DNA of 64,000 nt, taken from positions 1,190,500 to 1,254,499 of the forward strand of contig BCKK01000003.1 in assembly GCA_001600615.1 (NCBI GenBank). The letters run 5' to 3'. This document shows positions 21,479 to 33,643 of this stretch, one piece after another (positions within the stretch are counted from its first letter, which is position 1; every line of letters begins with the position of its first letter). A model generated the notes under the pieces. It saw only the letters and a list, made by a program, of their open reading frames with translations, was not told where the DNA came from and made no database searches. The stretch is from Dioszegia crocea (lineage: Eukaryota; Basidiomycota; Tremellomycetes; Tremellales; Bulleribasidiaceae). Both the position numbers and the translations under genes were made by a program.

Positions 21479-23101
21479 TCATGTATCGCCCACCGCAGCG
21501 CCCGAAATTGAAAACACCACCAGGCCCATAAACACCGCCGACAGCCCAAGCAGTGCGCCGACAGCAATGACCTGCGGAGTGAAGATCCCTGATGGGGGTT
21601 CGCGAGGCGTGCCGCTCTTGCCTTTCGGCCTAGCTTTGGATTTTGAACTCTGGCGGTGTTTGGGGGATGGTGGGGCCTGGCGGGTACTTCGGACGCTGGT
21701 GGGGGAGGTGGAGGAAATGACTAACCCCATCTGCTTCAATCTGTCCAAGTCAGCTTTTGCTATGTCAGTAGGAGAGGGAACGGCTTACCCTTGAATGTAG
21801 AACTGGTCAATGGCTCGCTTGAGGTCTTCCTCTTGCCCGGTAGGTACGCCGTCAAGCGAGAAGGTGACTACTCCATTAGCTGCATATTGCTGTATCCTTT
21901 GCTCTTGCAAGGCTCACCCGCAGTAGAATCTGAGCCCTGGACGAGTGAAGTAGTGAGGGTAGCGTAGTGTTCTGTTTCATTAGCATCTGAGACTGCCCAT
22001 TGCCAAGATCACTGACCTGAAGGCCACTGCCCATTCCTCGTTTGCCACGACTGAACAAGCTTAGTAGGCTTCTCAACCACCTGGACCTTCCCTCGGACGT
22101 TCCCGCCAAAAAGCTCGTACTCTCCCTCAGGCTTTAATGCGAACTACAGTGAAATCAGCATATGCCCCTAGTCCAAAGATTGCCTCGACGTCCATGCAAT
22201 CCAATCGGAAACACACCTTAGCGTTCGACCTGGACCACATAGGAATCCGCTTCTCATCCGTCAACAGTCCCCAGATATCCTCAGCGCTAGCCTGTAATTG
22301 CGCCGTCACCTCCACTTTACTCGTCGAGCCCTGGTATCCTGACTTGGCCTCTGCGGCCTTTGGCTTGGATGCCGCAGTATCAGCCGCTTTGGTCGGTGGT
22401 GCCGGAGCATAAGCGGCAGGTGTGGAAGTTCCAGAGGCAGAGGCAGGCGATGATGCTCCGTCCGAAGGGTTTCCATGTGTGGCCAGTAGGTCAGGGCGGA
22501 AAGTGTTGAGCTTGGCTGAAATGATGGGAGGGAACGCTTTGCGAAGGGTGGAGAGGAGTGCTTGAGCATCTTTTGTAGATGTTGACGTGAGGGTAGTCTC
22601 ATACTATACAAGATATAAGTTAATGTCCATGAACCGAGTAGTAGGTAGGTAGACTCACGCAGTACTCTGAAAGGCCGTCAAGGACTTCATGACTGAATTC
22701 CGTTACTTTGATAGATCCTTTGGCTTCGGAACCCTCAGATGTAGTCCCAATCCAGTTCATAGAGACTTCAAAGTCATAGATGGTCAAGAGCCTAAACGAA
22801 ATCAGCGTCCAAAATACCAACCTGAGGGTGCAGACTTACTTTCCCTTCCTCTGACCCAAGTCACAATCACCGGTGACACTCGACACATGCTGAATCTCGG
22901 CCGTCGAGCCATCCTGCTCCACCTTGAGTCCAGGCAAAGCTTTCTTGGTCCATTCGTGAGCCCAAGGACCGCAGTTCTTGTTCTGAGGGATATCAGTTGC
23001 CGAGCTCGGAAACGGGCCGCGCTGAGACAGCAGGAGCTCCATTCACTCACTCGCCAATGGTAAGTCTGCTGGAAAGCTGTAAGAGGTTTAGGCTCGCCCA
23101 T
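21479..23101 (-). CDS. AHA1: Aha1-type activator of Hsp90 ATPase with a C-terminal membrane segment
   Basis: Eight exons: 23051-23101, 22840-22982, 22659-22791, 22217-22603, 22017-22143, 21918-21971, 21789-21870, 21479-21740, giving 412 residues. The N-terminal Aha1 domain has NKNCGPWAHEWTKKAL, GDCDLGQRKGKLLTIYDFEV and a V-x-E-F-x-H-E-V segment. The C-terminal AHSA1/START-like domain has VEVTAQLQASAEDIWGLLTD, YELFGGNVRGKV, WPSEHYATLT and VPTGQEEDLKRA. It binds Hsp90 and stimulates its ATPase in the cytosol. After the usual end (DQFYIQG...) exon 8 adds a basic Pro/Ser linker and a 22-residue hydrophobic helix (about residues 383-404, VIAVGALLGLSAVFMGLVVF). A tail-anchored form is not what I know of Aha1. 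The N-terminal NxNNWHW motif is reduced to TYHWR. Confidence 0.93.
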
Positions 23102-23367
23102 AGTGCTGTGCTGTCTGTCTGGTCGGGTGAGACGTGTATATAGTGAAGGTGTAGAGGTGGTCCCCTCTCACCAACGGATTTTCCAGAGCATTCCACGAAA
23201 GCCACGTGGAACTTCGCTAGGTGGACTCAGAGAGCCAGCTAGAGAGCTTGGGAGGCAGCCTGCTATCATTGCGCAACGTAGCGAATGATCTACAGCCTAC
23301 AGCCGATGCTGAAAGTATGGCGATGCACTAGACTGATCCATAGATATTTCCGTAAGATATTCCCCGC

Positions 23368-26300
23368 TTAGATATACGCCACAAAATCCGCCTCTGTCCG
23401 AGTTGCCGCCTGCAAGCTGATTTTCGCCAATTTCTTGAGTACGCCGCCGTTCGGTATCGGACCATTTGGCGGCTCTAGCATCCTACTCCGCTCAAACAGT
23501 GCCTATGCAGATCAGCATCGACACCTCTTCTCCCAATCTCAGCTTGGGCAAAACTCACATCTTCACTGTCAATCACACGGGTGTTCTCCATCAATGCCTG
23601 AAATGCCGGGGAGGGTTCACCAGGTATCATAGCGCCTCGTTGTTGGCAGGTGGAAATGACCGACAGAATCTGACCAAAGAGAAGAAATTTGTCCCACTGC
23701 ACCGACCCATCTTCCCGCTTATCGGCCGGTCGAGCAGATTGTAATCGATTGATCTGGCCAAGAACCACCGTTCTGATACATCAGCTCCAACCCGTCAACG
23801 TCTGTTACGAAAACTCACAGCAGTGGGATGGCAGAGGCACCATGGGACATATCCACCTCGAAAGCTTTGTTGTACTCTGCATAACCTCGCCGAGGATCCA
23901 TTAGGCTCACATGCGCCTCGAATTCCGCTAATGCGGAAGGGGGAAGATTGATGAGTGCGTGTGTTTGCGAAAGACGATGAATCGACGCCTCGCGCATACC
24001 CGATATGACGGCGTAGAGCGAGTCGTAGTTGTTCAAGCGACGGAGGTGATGGACGATCTCGATGAAGCGTTCATATGTTCGTACACGATGTTTAGGTTTT
24101 GGGTTGGCGAGGATAATCGTGCTTACCCTGAGATATTCAGCTTTGTCTTCAAGCGAGTTGCCCAACAGCTAGCTCACCATCTGGAAACATGATTGAAGAA
24201 CTCGATAGAGTAACCGACTGGCCCATCTTTCTCTTGACCAAAATCGTGCCGGAAGATATCCCGCGGCTGTAAAGTCAGTTGTACGACCCTCGATATGAAA
24301 ACTGAAGAGTATGCAGAAACTCACTCTGATCATTGCAAATCGCTGCCATTGCAGTTCCGTCAAATCAACCGCAAAAGTCCTCGGGTCGTACCGCACAAAA
24401 CTATTCCACGCCCCACTCCATCGCGCGAACGCAGATTCGTGCAGACCCGAGATGGGCGGTGGAACACTGGTCAACAATCTCGGATCGGACCCACTTCTCT
24501 GCCTCATGCCCAGTAAAGGGGGCTTGACCTGGTGGCTGAGGCTGGAACTGAGAGAACGGACGGATGAGCTGGCGGCGTGGGTAGAGGCGAATGACGTCGG
24601 CCGTTTGGGTGCTGAGATAGGCGTTGGATCTGCCTTGAGGGGTACATCACCATTGGTGAGGGGTACGTTGTGGGAGGTATCTGATTCGGTGACGCTCGAA
24701 GTGACGCCCAGTTTAAAAGACCACGAGGTATCGATATCCTCCACATCCAAAAGTTGAGATTCGATAGTGACGAGTTCAGCTGCGAGATGGTTTAGATAAC
24801 GAAATCGGAGTGTTGCAGCGAGGATTTCACGATAGACCGCTTGGACTTTGTCGTCCACTATATCTCCAGGATATTCGCATGCCCACTCAACGAGAGCGCT
24901 GATTAGTCTGTTTGGTCAGCTTAGGTAGCGATCCAGACAATTGTAAAAGCTGACCTTTGCAAAACGAGCATTTTGATTTCCTTGGACAGCTCAGCCACGC
25001 TGACATCTTCGAATCGGATTCGGAACTCCCGCATGATCTCAAGAGGAGTTGAGAATCGGCGATAGGTGAGGAAGAAAGACGAGACCAGTGGGGTATCTGT
25101 AACAATCAAAACCTGGAACCTGACTGAATACGAAAAAAACCCACTTTCTTTTGTTACGATACAGGAGAACACCTTGCGATACAGGTCTTCCATATTGAGC
25201 CATAAGGCTGGTTCTGGCGTTTCGCTGACATGTCAGCTCTAGCACAAAAAGCTCTGGCCTCATCGTGGTAGCGTACCTGGCCAATTTCGACTCCGCCGTT
25301 CCTCCAAGCCCAGCCACATCCACCTCCTTCTGTGTAATATCCCCTTCTTCCAGTTCCGGCCGCGCAATAGATCCCTCCACCTCCACCGGCGCAGTCATTA
25401 TCCACTGCAAGCTCCCCGAAGAGCTTCTCTCTTCCGACCTATTCCCAGTGGTCATACCGGATCCTCGGGAATGTTGACCCCACATGATCCGATCACCGCC
25501 CGACGAATGACCATCGCTATCTACGGGCGATTGAAGGTCTATATCAGGCGGTAAGGGCTTGATGGGCTGTATTTGAGAGGTGGTTACATGCCGGAGGTCG
25601 ATATTGGAGGGTAGTCTGGTTTGATTGCCTGGGAACATAAGCTTCTTCCCATCACTGAGATATGTAGAGTAGCTTACGGTCCCGTTGTTCTAATTTGAAC
25701 ATCAACCACCTCAACCCATTCCGCATTTTACTCTTCCCCTCAGGTGTCTGAGCCGTAACTTCTATCAGACCGATATTGTGCGTTTCCCCAAGAGAATTGG
25801 CATACGCTGCATCTACCTCGGATGGAGCTTCAGGATCAGACTTGCAAGCCAGAATAATCATGGGTGTTCCACTTGTTGACAACTTTTCTGTAGTGATCAG
25901 CTGAGTCCTTCTTTCGGGTGGAGGGCCATACTAAGAGCTTCCGGCAGACCATTCAGAGTACTCGCCCTCGTCGCGTCGTAACATAATATCACCCCTGAGA
26001 TCTGCCCAACCCCTTCAGCCCATGTATTTGTGGATGATGAGACGTCCAATGCGGCCATGTCCAACTCGATATAGTCCACCTTGTGCGACTCTTTTATCTT
26101 TCCGCCCGGCAAAACGTGTGATTGATAAGTGAGCACTGTAGTGTCAGCTATCGGGTTTCAGGCGAGGGCAAGAATCGATGGTACCTACTTCTTTGATTAC
26201 CGCTCAAAGTGGTCAGAACGGGATCCGACACGCCCCACGCCTTGGCCGCGCGCCGTACCACTGTCGTTTTCCCCACTCCTGGGTGTCCAAGTACCGCAAT

Positions 26301-27000
26301 GGCGAAACGAGAGCCCTCCTTAACCGTATCCTGATACGTCAACAGCTGTACCAAAACCATTTGTGGACAGCCAGGAACGACTTACCGGTTGTACATTCAG
26401 AGGTCGGGGGGCCTTATCTATGTCATTCCCCAACTCTTCGCCCGTACCAGACCTCCGCACGCCGCCCCCTCCCTTATCCAGCGCCTCCTGCGACATCTTC
26501 GGCCGTGATGGAAATCGATCCCCAGTCGGACTCATCGGATCCACCGCAGGCCTCGCTGTAGCCTGAGCAGCCATCGTCTCCCTTAGTCTCTTCATCGCCT
26601 CCTGATCCTGATTGCTCATCTTCTCCCGGACATTCTGAAGCAGTGCAGCCTGAGTGGAGTCGATGGACGGAGGTCGGATATGCGACTCAGTATATGCTCT
26701 GGAGCGATTACCGCCTTCGTCAGACGCTGCGCGACGGAGGGAAGAAGGTGTAGGTGAGTCCGGGACCATATGGTAGTCATATCGAGGTCCAGAAGTGTGT
26801 GGGTGGGTAGGAAAGTCGAGATGCTGCTGTGAGGGCGTATGAGCCCATGTTCGTTCAGCCGAGATGTCTATCGGAGGCGGCATTGGCATTTTTTCTCTTT
26901 GACGATGCGTAAATGAGTTGGAACGGCCTGGTGGGGATGTTTGGAGGGGTTGGCGGGAAGGTCCAGCTTCTGCTGGGATGGTGTAATTTGTTTGTTGCAT
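23368..27000 (-). CDS. Ras guanine nucleotide exchange factor with an N-terminal GTPase-like domain
   Basis: Twelve exons: 26386-27000, 26189-26330, 25932-26135, 25678-25887, 25277-25628, 25145-25224, 24955-25096, 24325-24907, 24178-24266, 23819-24127, 23559-23772, 23368-23502, giving 1024 residues. A disordered Pro/Ser-rich N terminus is followed by a P-loop domain: GHPGVGKTT (about 219-227), a hydrophobic VILCYDAT strand, CKSDP (G4-like) and EVTAQTP (G5-like). The usual DxxG of G3 is not evident. After a linker come the RasGEF N-terminal (REM) module with SSFFLTYRRFSTPLEIMREF and the catalytic CDC25 domain with FNHVSRWVSTIILA, RVRTYERFIEIVHHLRRLNN, SLMDPRRGYAEYNKAF and LLFGQILSVI. It should activate Ras-type GTPases at membranes. 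The intron at 25097-25144 also reads through in frame, so 16 more residues are possible. Confidence 0.9.
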
Positions 27001-27937
27001 TGTGGATGTCTAGAAGCAATTGTCAGCTTAAGCCTCAAGTTTGAGATGTAATAGCGATCCTTAGCGTCCGAAGAATAAAGGCATACCTTTGACGTTGGAA
27101 AGGCGATCGAGGCTAGGCAGTTGAGAAGTCTTCGGCTAGGCAAATGCTCATGGGCGTCTTTTGTGAGTTACGCCTGTTCTCCGATTGAACAATGACGCTT
27201 CGCCGAGGTAGGGCCTATGGCTTTAGCTATTATTGTTTCAACTCATGACCAAACGTAAGGATCATCTTGTTTCAAGGGGTGATCCATGTCGGCTGTTGTC
27301 TTCCATTTCCGTTCTCGCATGACCCACACTCTTCCACACTAGCTGGAAGAGGACAAAGCGGTCGTTGTGAGGTAAGATGATGTCCGAGCGCAGGAGAGGT
27401 TTCGGGAATAACGTCAAGAGCTGCAACTCACGCGATTCGGGTATGTATCAGGAGCGGAAAGTCTGCCAGTCTCTCCAATTCCAAGCTCGCTGATGTGAGA
27501 GCTCCACCAAGGGGCCGTAGGAGGTGTGGTGTACGCTGCCGTGGTATGTCAGACTGAAGACTCAAGAGGTCTTCGGGAAACGCGTGAGTTGGAGTTGGGT
27601 GTTGTATCCTGAAACAAGGGCTGTTGGAAGCTTTTTGACGCTTCCGACATCGGCCGAGTTGTTTGCTTTCAGCTGCGAAATTGATACTGATTGGTGTCCA
27701 GGTAGCTCATACGGAGGCTACCGTTCATGGGCAGATGAGTTGGCTATCGGCTGGTCTATATGTGATACCTTCAAGAAGCACCTGAGGCCGACGGTAAACA
27801 ATGTTGAAAACTTTTGTCACCGACGAGTAATGCGTTACAACACCGATTGGTTGGGTTTCAAATTCGCGAGTGGGGGGATCGCGAGCGCAAGCAAGCAAAC
27901 AGAGGTCGACCATGTCCTACCGTACAAAACCCATACG
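27001..27937. other. divergent upstream region, about 940 bp
   Basis: Between the RasGEF and the 27938 gene. The open frame at 27524-27937 on the plus strand is an in-frame upstream extension with no ATG start and no presequence-like composition, so I read it as 5' flank. Confidence 0.45.
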
Positions 27938-28602
27938 ATGAGCCGCCTATACACTGCCCCACTCCGACGAGTCCTCCGCTTCCCCACATCCCCTGCTTCG
28001 TCCTCTAGACGTTTCAACACCTCCCATCGAGCGAGTGATTTCCCTTTCAAACCCCCACCCATCCGCGAGCGCCTTCGACCTCTTATCCCATTTTTCATCT
28101 GGTGGACTATCCTCACTTCGCTCACTGTACACCTTCTACGTGCTCGGCAAGCTGCGACGGAGGCAGATAGCCGATCAGAGGCCAAGATACATGCTTTGAA
28201 TGATCTACTGGGGCGTGCGCGGGCGGGAGAAGATATAAGTGAGGAAGAAGTTCAAAGACGGTTGGAAATGGTTGGTGTGAGAGAGCGGGAGAAGGTGGAA
28301 GCTGGGGAAGTAAGGCAAGAGGTCAGGGATGTAGGATGGAGAGAAGCCATCTTTGGACGAAGAGCTCCGAGTGGTGAAAAGGAGGATGAAGAGGAGGTGG
28401 AAAATTGGGCAAAGAGCGGTTAGTTTACATTGTATTATCTTCGAGACTTTGGTATGTGTGGCATGACGCTGATAATCCAGTGGTAGCTGAGGCCAGTGGA
28501 GCGAATGCTGCTCAGACTGCAAGAAGAGCAGTTCCAGATACACCAATCCCTCCAGTCGCGTCTGGTGTGAGAAGGGCGCCGTCTTCGAGTAGGTACATGT
28601 AG
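27938..28602 (+). CDS. probable mitochondrial single-pass membrane protein, unknown function
   Basis: Two exons, 27938-28418 and 28481-28602, give 200 residues. The start MSRLYTAPLRRVLRFPTSPA continues Arg/Ser-rich without acidic residues and looks like a mitochondrial presequence. One transmembrane helix (about 48-67, LIPFFIWWTILTSLTVHLL) is followed by a charged, probably coiled-coil stretch with A-x-x-D-L-L-G-R-A-R and E-E-V-Q-R-R-L-E-M-V. The end is Ala/Pro-rich. This topology fits a small inner-membrane protein with a soluble coiled coil. No family is recognised. The internal ATG at 27938 was chosen because the upstream open frame lacks an initiator. Confidence 0.65.
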
Positions 28603-29887
28603 CTGTCCGATGCAGCGTCACCATACATGTCAGTCACGTCAACTCCGGGATGATCGGGCGTCGCTTATCTTTGAGTTGGATCGAGCTCAACTCGACACAC
28701 AACTAAAAAGGGCCGACACACAAGTCTACACCGCATGCTTGAAACTCAGGTACGGATACACACTTACCCTGTGCCAACCCCAAATCTGATCAAATGGGCC
28801 GGCGGCAAAGGGGGGGTCCTTCACGACGCCCGAGGGAGGGGGGTCCCTTCGGCTTTCGGGTGGCGTCCAAAGGGAGTCAAATCTTGATTGGGGCTGTGAT
28901 GGGTTAGGGGCTGAAGCTCGTGCCCCCTCGTTTCATGGTATGTGTCGGCTTATCAGTGCGTGCTAAGCGAGGTGTTTGCGGTAGTTGTCAGGGTCACCAC
29001 AGAGTAAGGGGCACGAGCAGAGGATCGAGTGGAGCTTGATTGAGGATTGCGGCTCGGGCGAGAGCTTGGGCGTAAACCCCCTTTTCTTTGGGGTCTTGAT
29101 GGCTCGGTGATCATCAATCAGGCGGTCTGCGGTCTTGGGTCAGGGAAGATATATCGGCATATATCACGAGGAGACCCCCCCTTCCCATAATCCCCACTCT
29201 TCCCCTCTTTTGTAACGCCGTTTCCTGTTCCTGTTCAACCAACCTGACTACCCCGCCATCTCCATCTCAACGGATACCTCGTCGTGTCATCACCCAACCT
29301 ACCTCCTGCGGCTGACGTGATTGTCGTGCGGCATAAACATACCTTCTAAGTGAAGGCTACTGTCTTCGACTTTCCAGCCACTCTTCGCCTATTACCCCTC
29401 TCGCTTTACACCGGCCATTTCCCCCTTCTCTCTTCTCATCCGCTCATATCCCTCGCGTTTCGTCTTCTTGACAAGCGCGACCAAAGGCATCCCCTCATCC
29501 TCCTTCACACTGTTGATCATCCTCAACAGCTGATACCCCTTCCTCCCCCCTTTAAAGTCTAGTCCAACCCTTTCCTTTGTCCCCATCAAATATCGTAAGT
29601 CATTAGCCCCGTAACACCCCACATCAACTCCACAAAGGAATACGTTACCCTTTCATCCCTGAACGTCAGCCCTTCCCTTGGATCTCTCACCATGCCTCAA
29701 CCTTCGTGCGCGTCGCCACCCTGCTGATCATTCCCAGGGCGAAGCCGAGGCCGAGGAACCAAACACTCCCCTATCGTCATTCTCGCCACTCGATCTACGC
29801 GCCACCCCATTCCTTTCTCTCCCCACTCACATTCCCACATCATCTTCCTTCTCTCCATCATCCTCTCCACAACACCTCATAGTCAAT
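28603..29887. other. long upstream region, about 1.3 kb
   Basis: No supported gene. It has G-runs near 28808-28850, AT-rich ATATATCGGCATATATC at about 29150-29166, and a long CT-rich leader (29170-29880) before the next start codon, typical of a strongly regulated fungal gene with a long 5' leader. Confidence 0.4.
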
Positions 29888-31402
29888 ATGTGGTGGTATC
29901 ACAACTGCAGCGAGAATCGCGATTCTCATATCATTCATCACTCAGCCAACGCATGGGGAGCCAAATCCAGCACTGGGAACCGTTGGAACGAGGATAAGAA
30001 CCGAGTAATCTCCGACCTCTTCGATCCTCACCGCACGGTCGGTCCCAGACCTCCTCTCCCATCTTACGTGAACCCCGAGATGGACGAGCCCGCCAAACCC
30101 CACCCTGTCCGAATCGAGCCAGTGGCGAGGCATGCCATGTTGAGGAGGAATAGAACGCAAATGGGGAATTGTGCACCTACAGTTGAGAACCGGGCTTTAT
30201 GGGCGCAAATGGAGATCTCCCTCGTAAGCCTTTCCTTGCCCAACTTCAAACTGCACCAAGCTAATCAAGCAGTGTGGTATAGGTCAATCGTTACAGGGTC
30301 CTATCCCTGGCGCGACGCAGTGCCGTCGACCTTCAATAGATACGGGAGCTTTCTGCGATGTGGTAGGTCTTCCATACATTCCCAGGATCCGGGCTGACGA
30401 TATAGCACTCTTGCATAGCCTACACGCCAGATGGGTGGCGATGTCCTAACTCGGTCGACTTCCCAGCCCAATCACGCTTCTGTTCTTCAGGATGTAAGTC
30501 TACACCTTTGCCACCCACCCTAACCCCTCTTCCCGCTGGACTCAAACTGACTACCAGACCACGCCGAGACGGACCGCGAAGACCACCTCCTCTCGGCAAT
30601 CCAACACCGGAAAGCAGAACTCGAAGCTGAACAAGCCCAGAGGGATGCCGATCTGGAGGAGATGCTCCGAGCTGCAGCCTTCCCCGAAATCAACGTCGCA
30701 GACTACTATCATACCCCGGATACCACCCCCGAAATGGTCGTTCGGTCTCTTGATGACTCGGAAGCCTCCACATCCTCCACCAATATCCGTACCCCAACCT
30801 CAGATACTGTCGACCTTGTCGCTAGCGTCGAAGCTTGGTGGCAAGGCACTCGTACTGTCCCAACTGTCACTTTCCCTGCCCCCATCGCCGACACCGAAAG
30901 CTCCATTGAGGTTGAGGTTGAGGTTGAGGCTGAGGCCGAAGCGGATGAAACCCCAGCCGATACGCCAACCGGACACGACATTACCCCCGCTTCACTCCCC
31001 ATCACCATCATCATCCCGCGCAAGGACAGCGGTCTGGGTCTCAATTTCGACATGCCCGCTAATGCTGGCCCGAGCAACTACATGCCGACCATCTTCGAGA
31101 AGTCCTGTACGAGCTTGAGTACCCTCACATCAGATTCATTCCCCAATACCGAGAGGCGCGAGTCAGATACCGTCATCCTGCGCGGCTTCCCTGTTGGGCC
31201 ATCGGGATCGGGAGAAGGGGAGGAGGAGGGTAAGGCCAAATACTCGCCAATGGGCCGAGGGGATGGGAAGAAGTATGCTCAACTTATGAAGGAGAGGTTC
31301 GGTAATGGTGAGTTGAATACATGACGCCGAATATCATATGGTAGCTGACAGATCGTAGGGTTTGTCCGCAGACAAGCTTGGGGCCGAAACTCCATCACCT
31401 AA
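29888..31402 (+). CDS. uncharacterised protein with a Cys-rich middle
   Basis: Five exons: 29888-30223, 30273-30362, 30406-30493, 30558-31307 and 31359-31402, giving 435 residues. Each intron has a GT-AG border and frame is exact. The start MWWYHNCSENRDSHIIHHSA is His/Trp-rich. Exons 2 and 3 add seven cysteines within about 60 residues (C-G-I-G, T-Q-C-R-R, A-F-C-D-V, H-S-C-I, W-R-C-P-N, R-F-C-S-S), which could be a small metal-binding or disulfide fold. A Glu/Lys/Arg-rich coiled coil (ERE...KAELEAEQAQRDADLEEML type) follows. Then come disordered acidic sequence with a Val-Glu repeat (30907-30936) and a C-terminal KKYAQLMKERFGNG segment. No known domain is recognised. Confidence 0.65.
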
Positions 31403-32110
31403 GTCCACCTCTCCTCGTCGTCGACAAAGTCGGCGCCTAAACGAGGATATCCCAAAATTCAGTTGTCCTTCAACTATCCCCGGACATTTCGCCTTCAGAC
31501 CCTTGCCTCATGATGCCCCGCATTCCACATTTCGTCCTCTTCGCATCATTCGCTTTGTGCATACACCCAAACAAAGGCATCGCTACCTCTCCACCTCATC
31601 CGATCCAGATCGTCCCTACTCTACCAAACCTCCCCTACCCCAAACCAAAACACCTCGTTTACACCTCATGGTCTCCTCTCCCTGGCATAAACCATTCCGC
31701 CCATCCCCACCCACCTTATCCCCCCCAATCTTCCATCAGCCATGGATAGCAGTCTGTCTCGTCGTAATCGTAGTATTTTATTCTTTTTTGGGGAAGTTTG
31801 TAAGGCGTTCGTTCTCGTTGTATTTGGAGGCAGTTTGGCGGGGGTTGTTCAATTAGCTTTTTTTTCCTTCTATAATTCGATGGGCTGGGTCGATTGGACC
31901 TGGTCGCCGAGTTGTATTCTGATCATGCATAGTCAAGTCGTTCATATCTGCACTCGTGATGATTTGTAGTGCGAGGTATGGATACGTGAATACATGTGAG
32001 GAGTGCTGGCACATACATGGTGGCATCGCCATAAACGTGCTAAAACCTGCAAAGATGACACCAAGTCATGTCAAGTGTCAAAACGAGACGCAAAGTCCGG
32101 GTATATCGCT
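31403..32110. other. convergent 3' flanks, about 700 bp
   Basis: Contains a T-rich stretch at 31770-31870 within a short open frame (31742-31969), which has no splice or domain support and probably reflects 3' UTR sequence. Confidence 0.4.
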
Positions 32111-33332
32111 CTACATAGGGAGCGCAGAGATGATGTCCGAGGCATCAGACTCGGATCCACCATCTGCAAAGGCTAGTGTTGGGTCTATCCATTTTGCGAC
32201 GATCTCCGCGATGAAGTGGGAGTGTGTGCGAGCTGTGATATCAGCAGACTAGCCATGGGCGGAGAATAGGCAAAGAGTCCTCCTAACCAGACTTACACAG
32301 ACAGAAAGCATGCGGGACCCCATCAACAACCACCACCCTCCCTTCTTCTTGATCACCCATCACATCCCTGACCATCTCGCCTTCCCTGCCTACCCATCCG
32401 TCCAGTCCGCCTCCGGCCCAAATGCCATACAAACCCCTACCCTCCGGTACTTTCGGACTCGACATGCTTCGGATAGACGCCAGATCCGGGCGGAGGATAT
32501 GGTCCATCTCCGATCGAGAGAGGAAGAGGCAGTGCTCCACTGTCGTAGGTGATCGGAGGAGGGAGAGGGTTGTAGCTGGGAAGGTGGTCAGGGGGAGAAT
32601 GGGGCGGAAGAGGTAGGTGATGTAAGGGAGAATCTGTCGGACTGGTCGGTGGAATATAGGCTGTAGGATGAGCTTCTTTCATCCAATGGTCAGAAGGGAT
32701 CTGGAAAGGGAGTTCACCCATAGCTTTCTGCCATTCCACGAATCCGCAATCCACCCCAGCGTGGGGAACAACATATACCCAGCCTGCACCTCATCGCCTA
32801 GACGCTTCATCATTTCGAGCAAGAACCACGAGCCGACCGAATGGCCCATGAGCGATATCTTGGGTGGATCAACGCTTTCTATCCTGCCTCGGGGATTCCG
32901 ATAACCCTCCCGGGCCCATTGGTTGGTATACCGGCGCAAAGAGCCTAGAAGCTCGATCTTCGCCTCGAGCTGCTGGTGTAGGCTCAGCGGCTGGGTAGGG
33001 GCTGGGAGATGAGGCGAGTGACCGATGTGCGATGTGGATAAGATCGCGTGAGAGGGCGGGAGGAGATAGTGTAGGTGGGCTAGGAAGGGGTGGTAGTAGT
33101 TCACTAGTCCCGGATTGCCTGGTTTGTGAGCTATGGATCGCGAAATTGTCCGGCTCAGCTCACCAAGAACAAAGACAATGATATGGTCTGGAGGTCTTCG
33201 AGATCCTCTCGCAGGTGGCCAATATTGCAGAGCTACCTCACCCTCTGACCCAGAGATACGGTGGTGGAATGAGGTTTCGAGAGGGTTTACGTGCGGTGCC
33301 GACTGGCGGAGAAAGCTGAAGCGGTCGTCCAT
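32111..33332 (-). CDS. lipid droplet-associated serine hydrolase (LDAH family)
   Basis: Four exons: 33164-33332, 32718-33118, 32297-32660 and 32111-32232, encoding 351 residues. Family landmarks are VFVLGNPGLVNYYHPFL, the nucleophile elbow GHSVG (about 148-152), the IADSWNGRKLW lid region, ILPYITYLFRPILPL, an acidic D near VEHCLFLSRSEMDHIL, and the catalytic-His segment VPHAFCL. This is the alpha/beta hydrolase family of human LDAH (C2orf43). In animals it localises to lipid droplets and affects neutral lipid turnover, though its exact substrate is unsettled. The product ends with a short acidic tail. It is divergent from RAD5 across 332 bp. Confidence 0.88.
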
Positions 33333-33543
33333 CTTGGTGCTGATCGAAAGCCCTTCTCTGACTCAGTCCTGTCAGTACGATTACTGTATCAATTCAGAGA
33401 TGTTGAGGTGTTGTGTAGTGGGAAGAGGTCAATAGGCGGTATGGAACTGAGGCTGAAACACTAGGAGGAGGTGTTGTAACCCCCTGTCTCACGTATGTTA
33501 CAACCGTGGGAAAGTGACTGGACTGGACCTCCACAAAAGATCG

Positions 33544-33549
33544 ACGCGT
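33544..33549 (+). promoter_or_regulatory. MluI cell-cycle box candidate
   Basis: ACGCGT, first of two copies upstream of RAD5. Confidence 0.4.
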
Positions 33550-33643
33550 CCACCCTCTACACCGTGACTGTATCCCAGCTACATCACACTTACACAGCTC
33601 ATAGAGCATCAGTAGCTCTCGAGGGACAAGATAGGATCTCTCG

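Noticed and set aside
25629..25677. Apparent 23-nt intron in the RasGEF
   Set aside because: Using the later acceptor CCCAG gives a normal 49-nt intron and correct phase.
31742..31969. Hydrophobic 75-codon open frame after the 29888 gene
   Set aside because: T-rich 3' flank sequence with no splice, promoter or family support.
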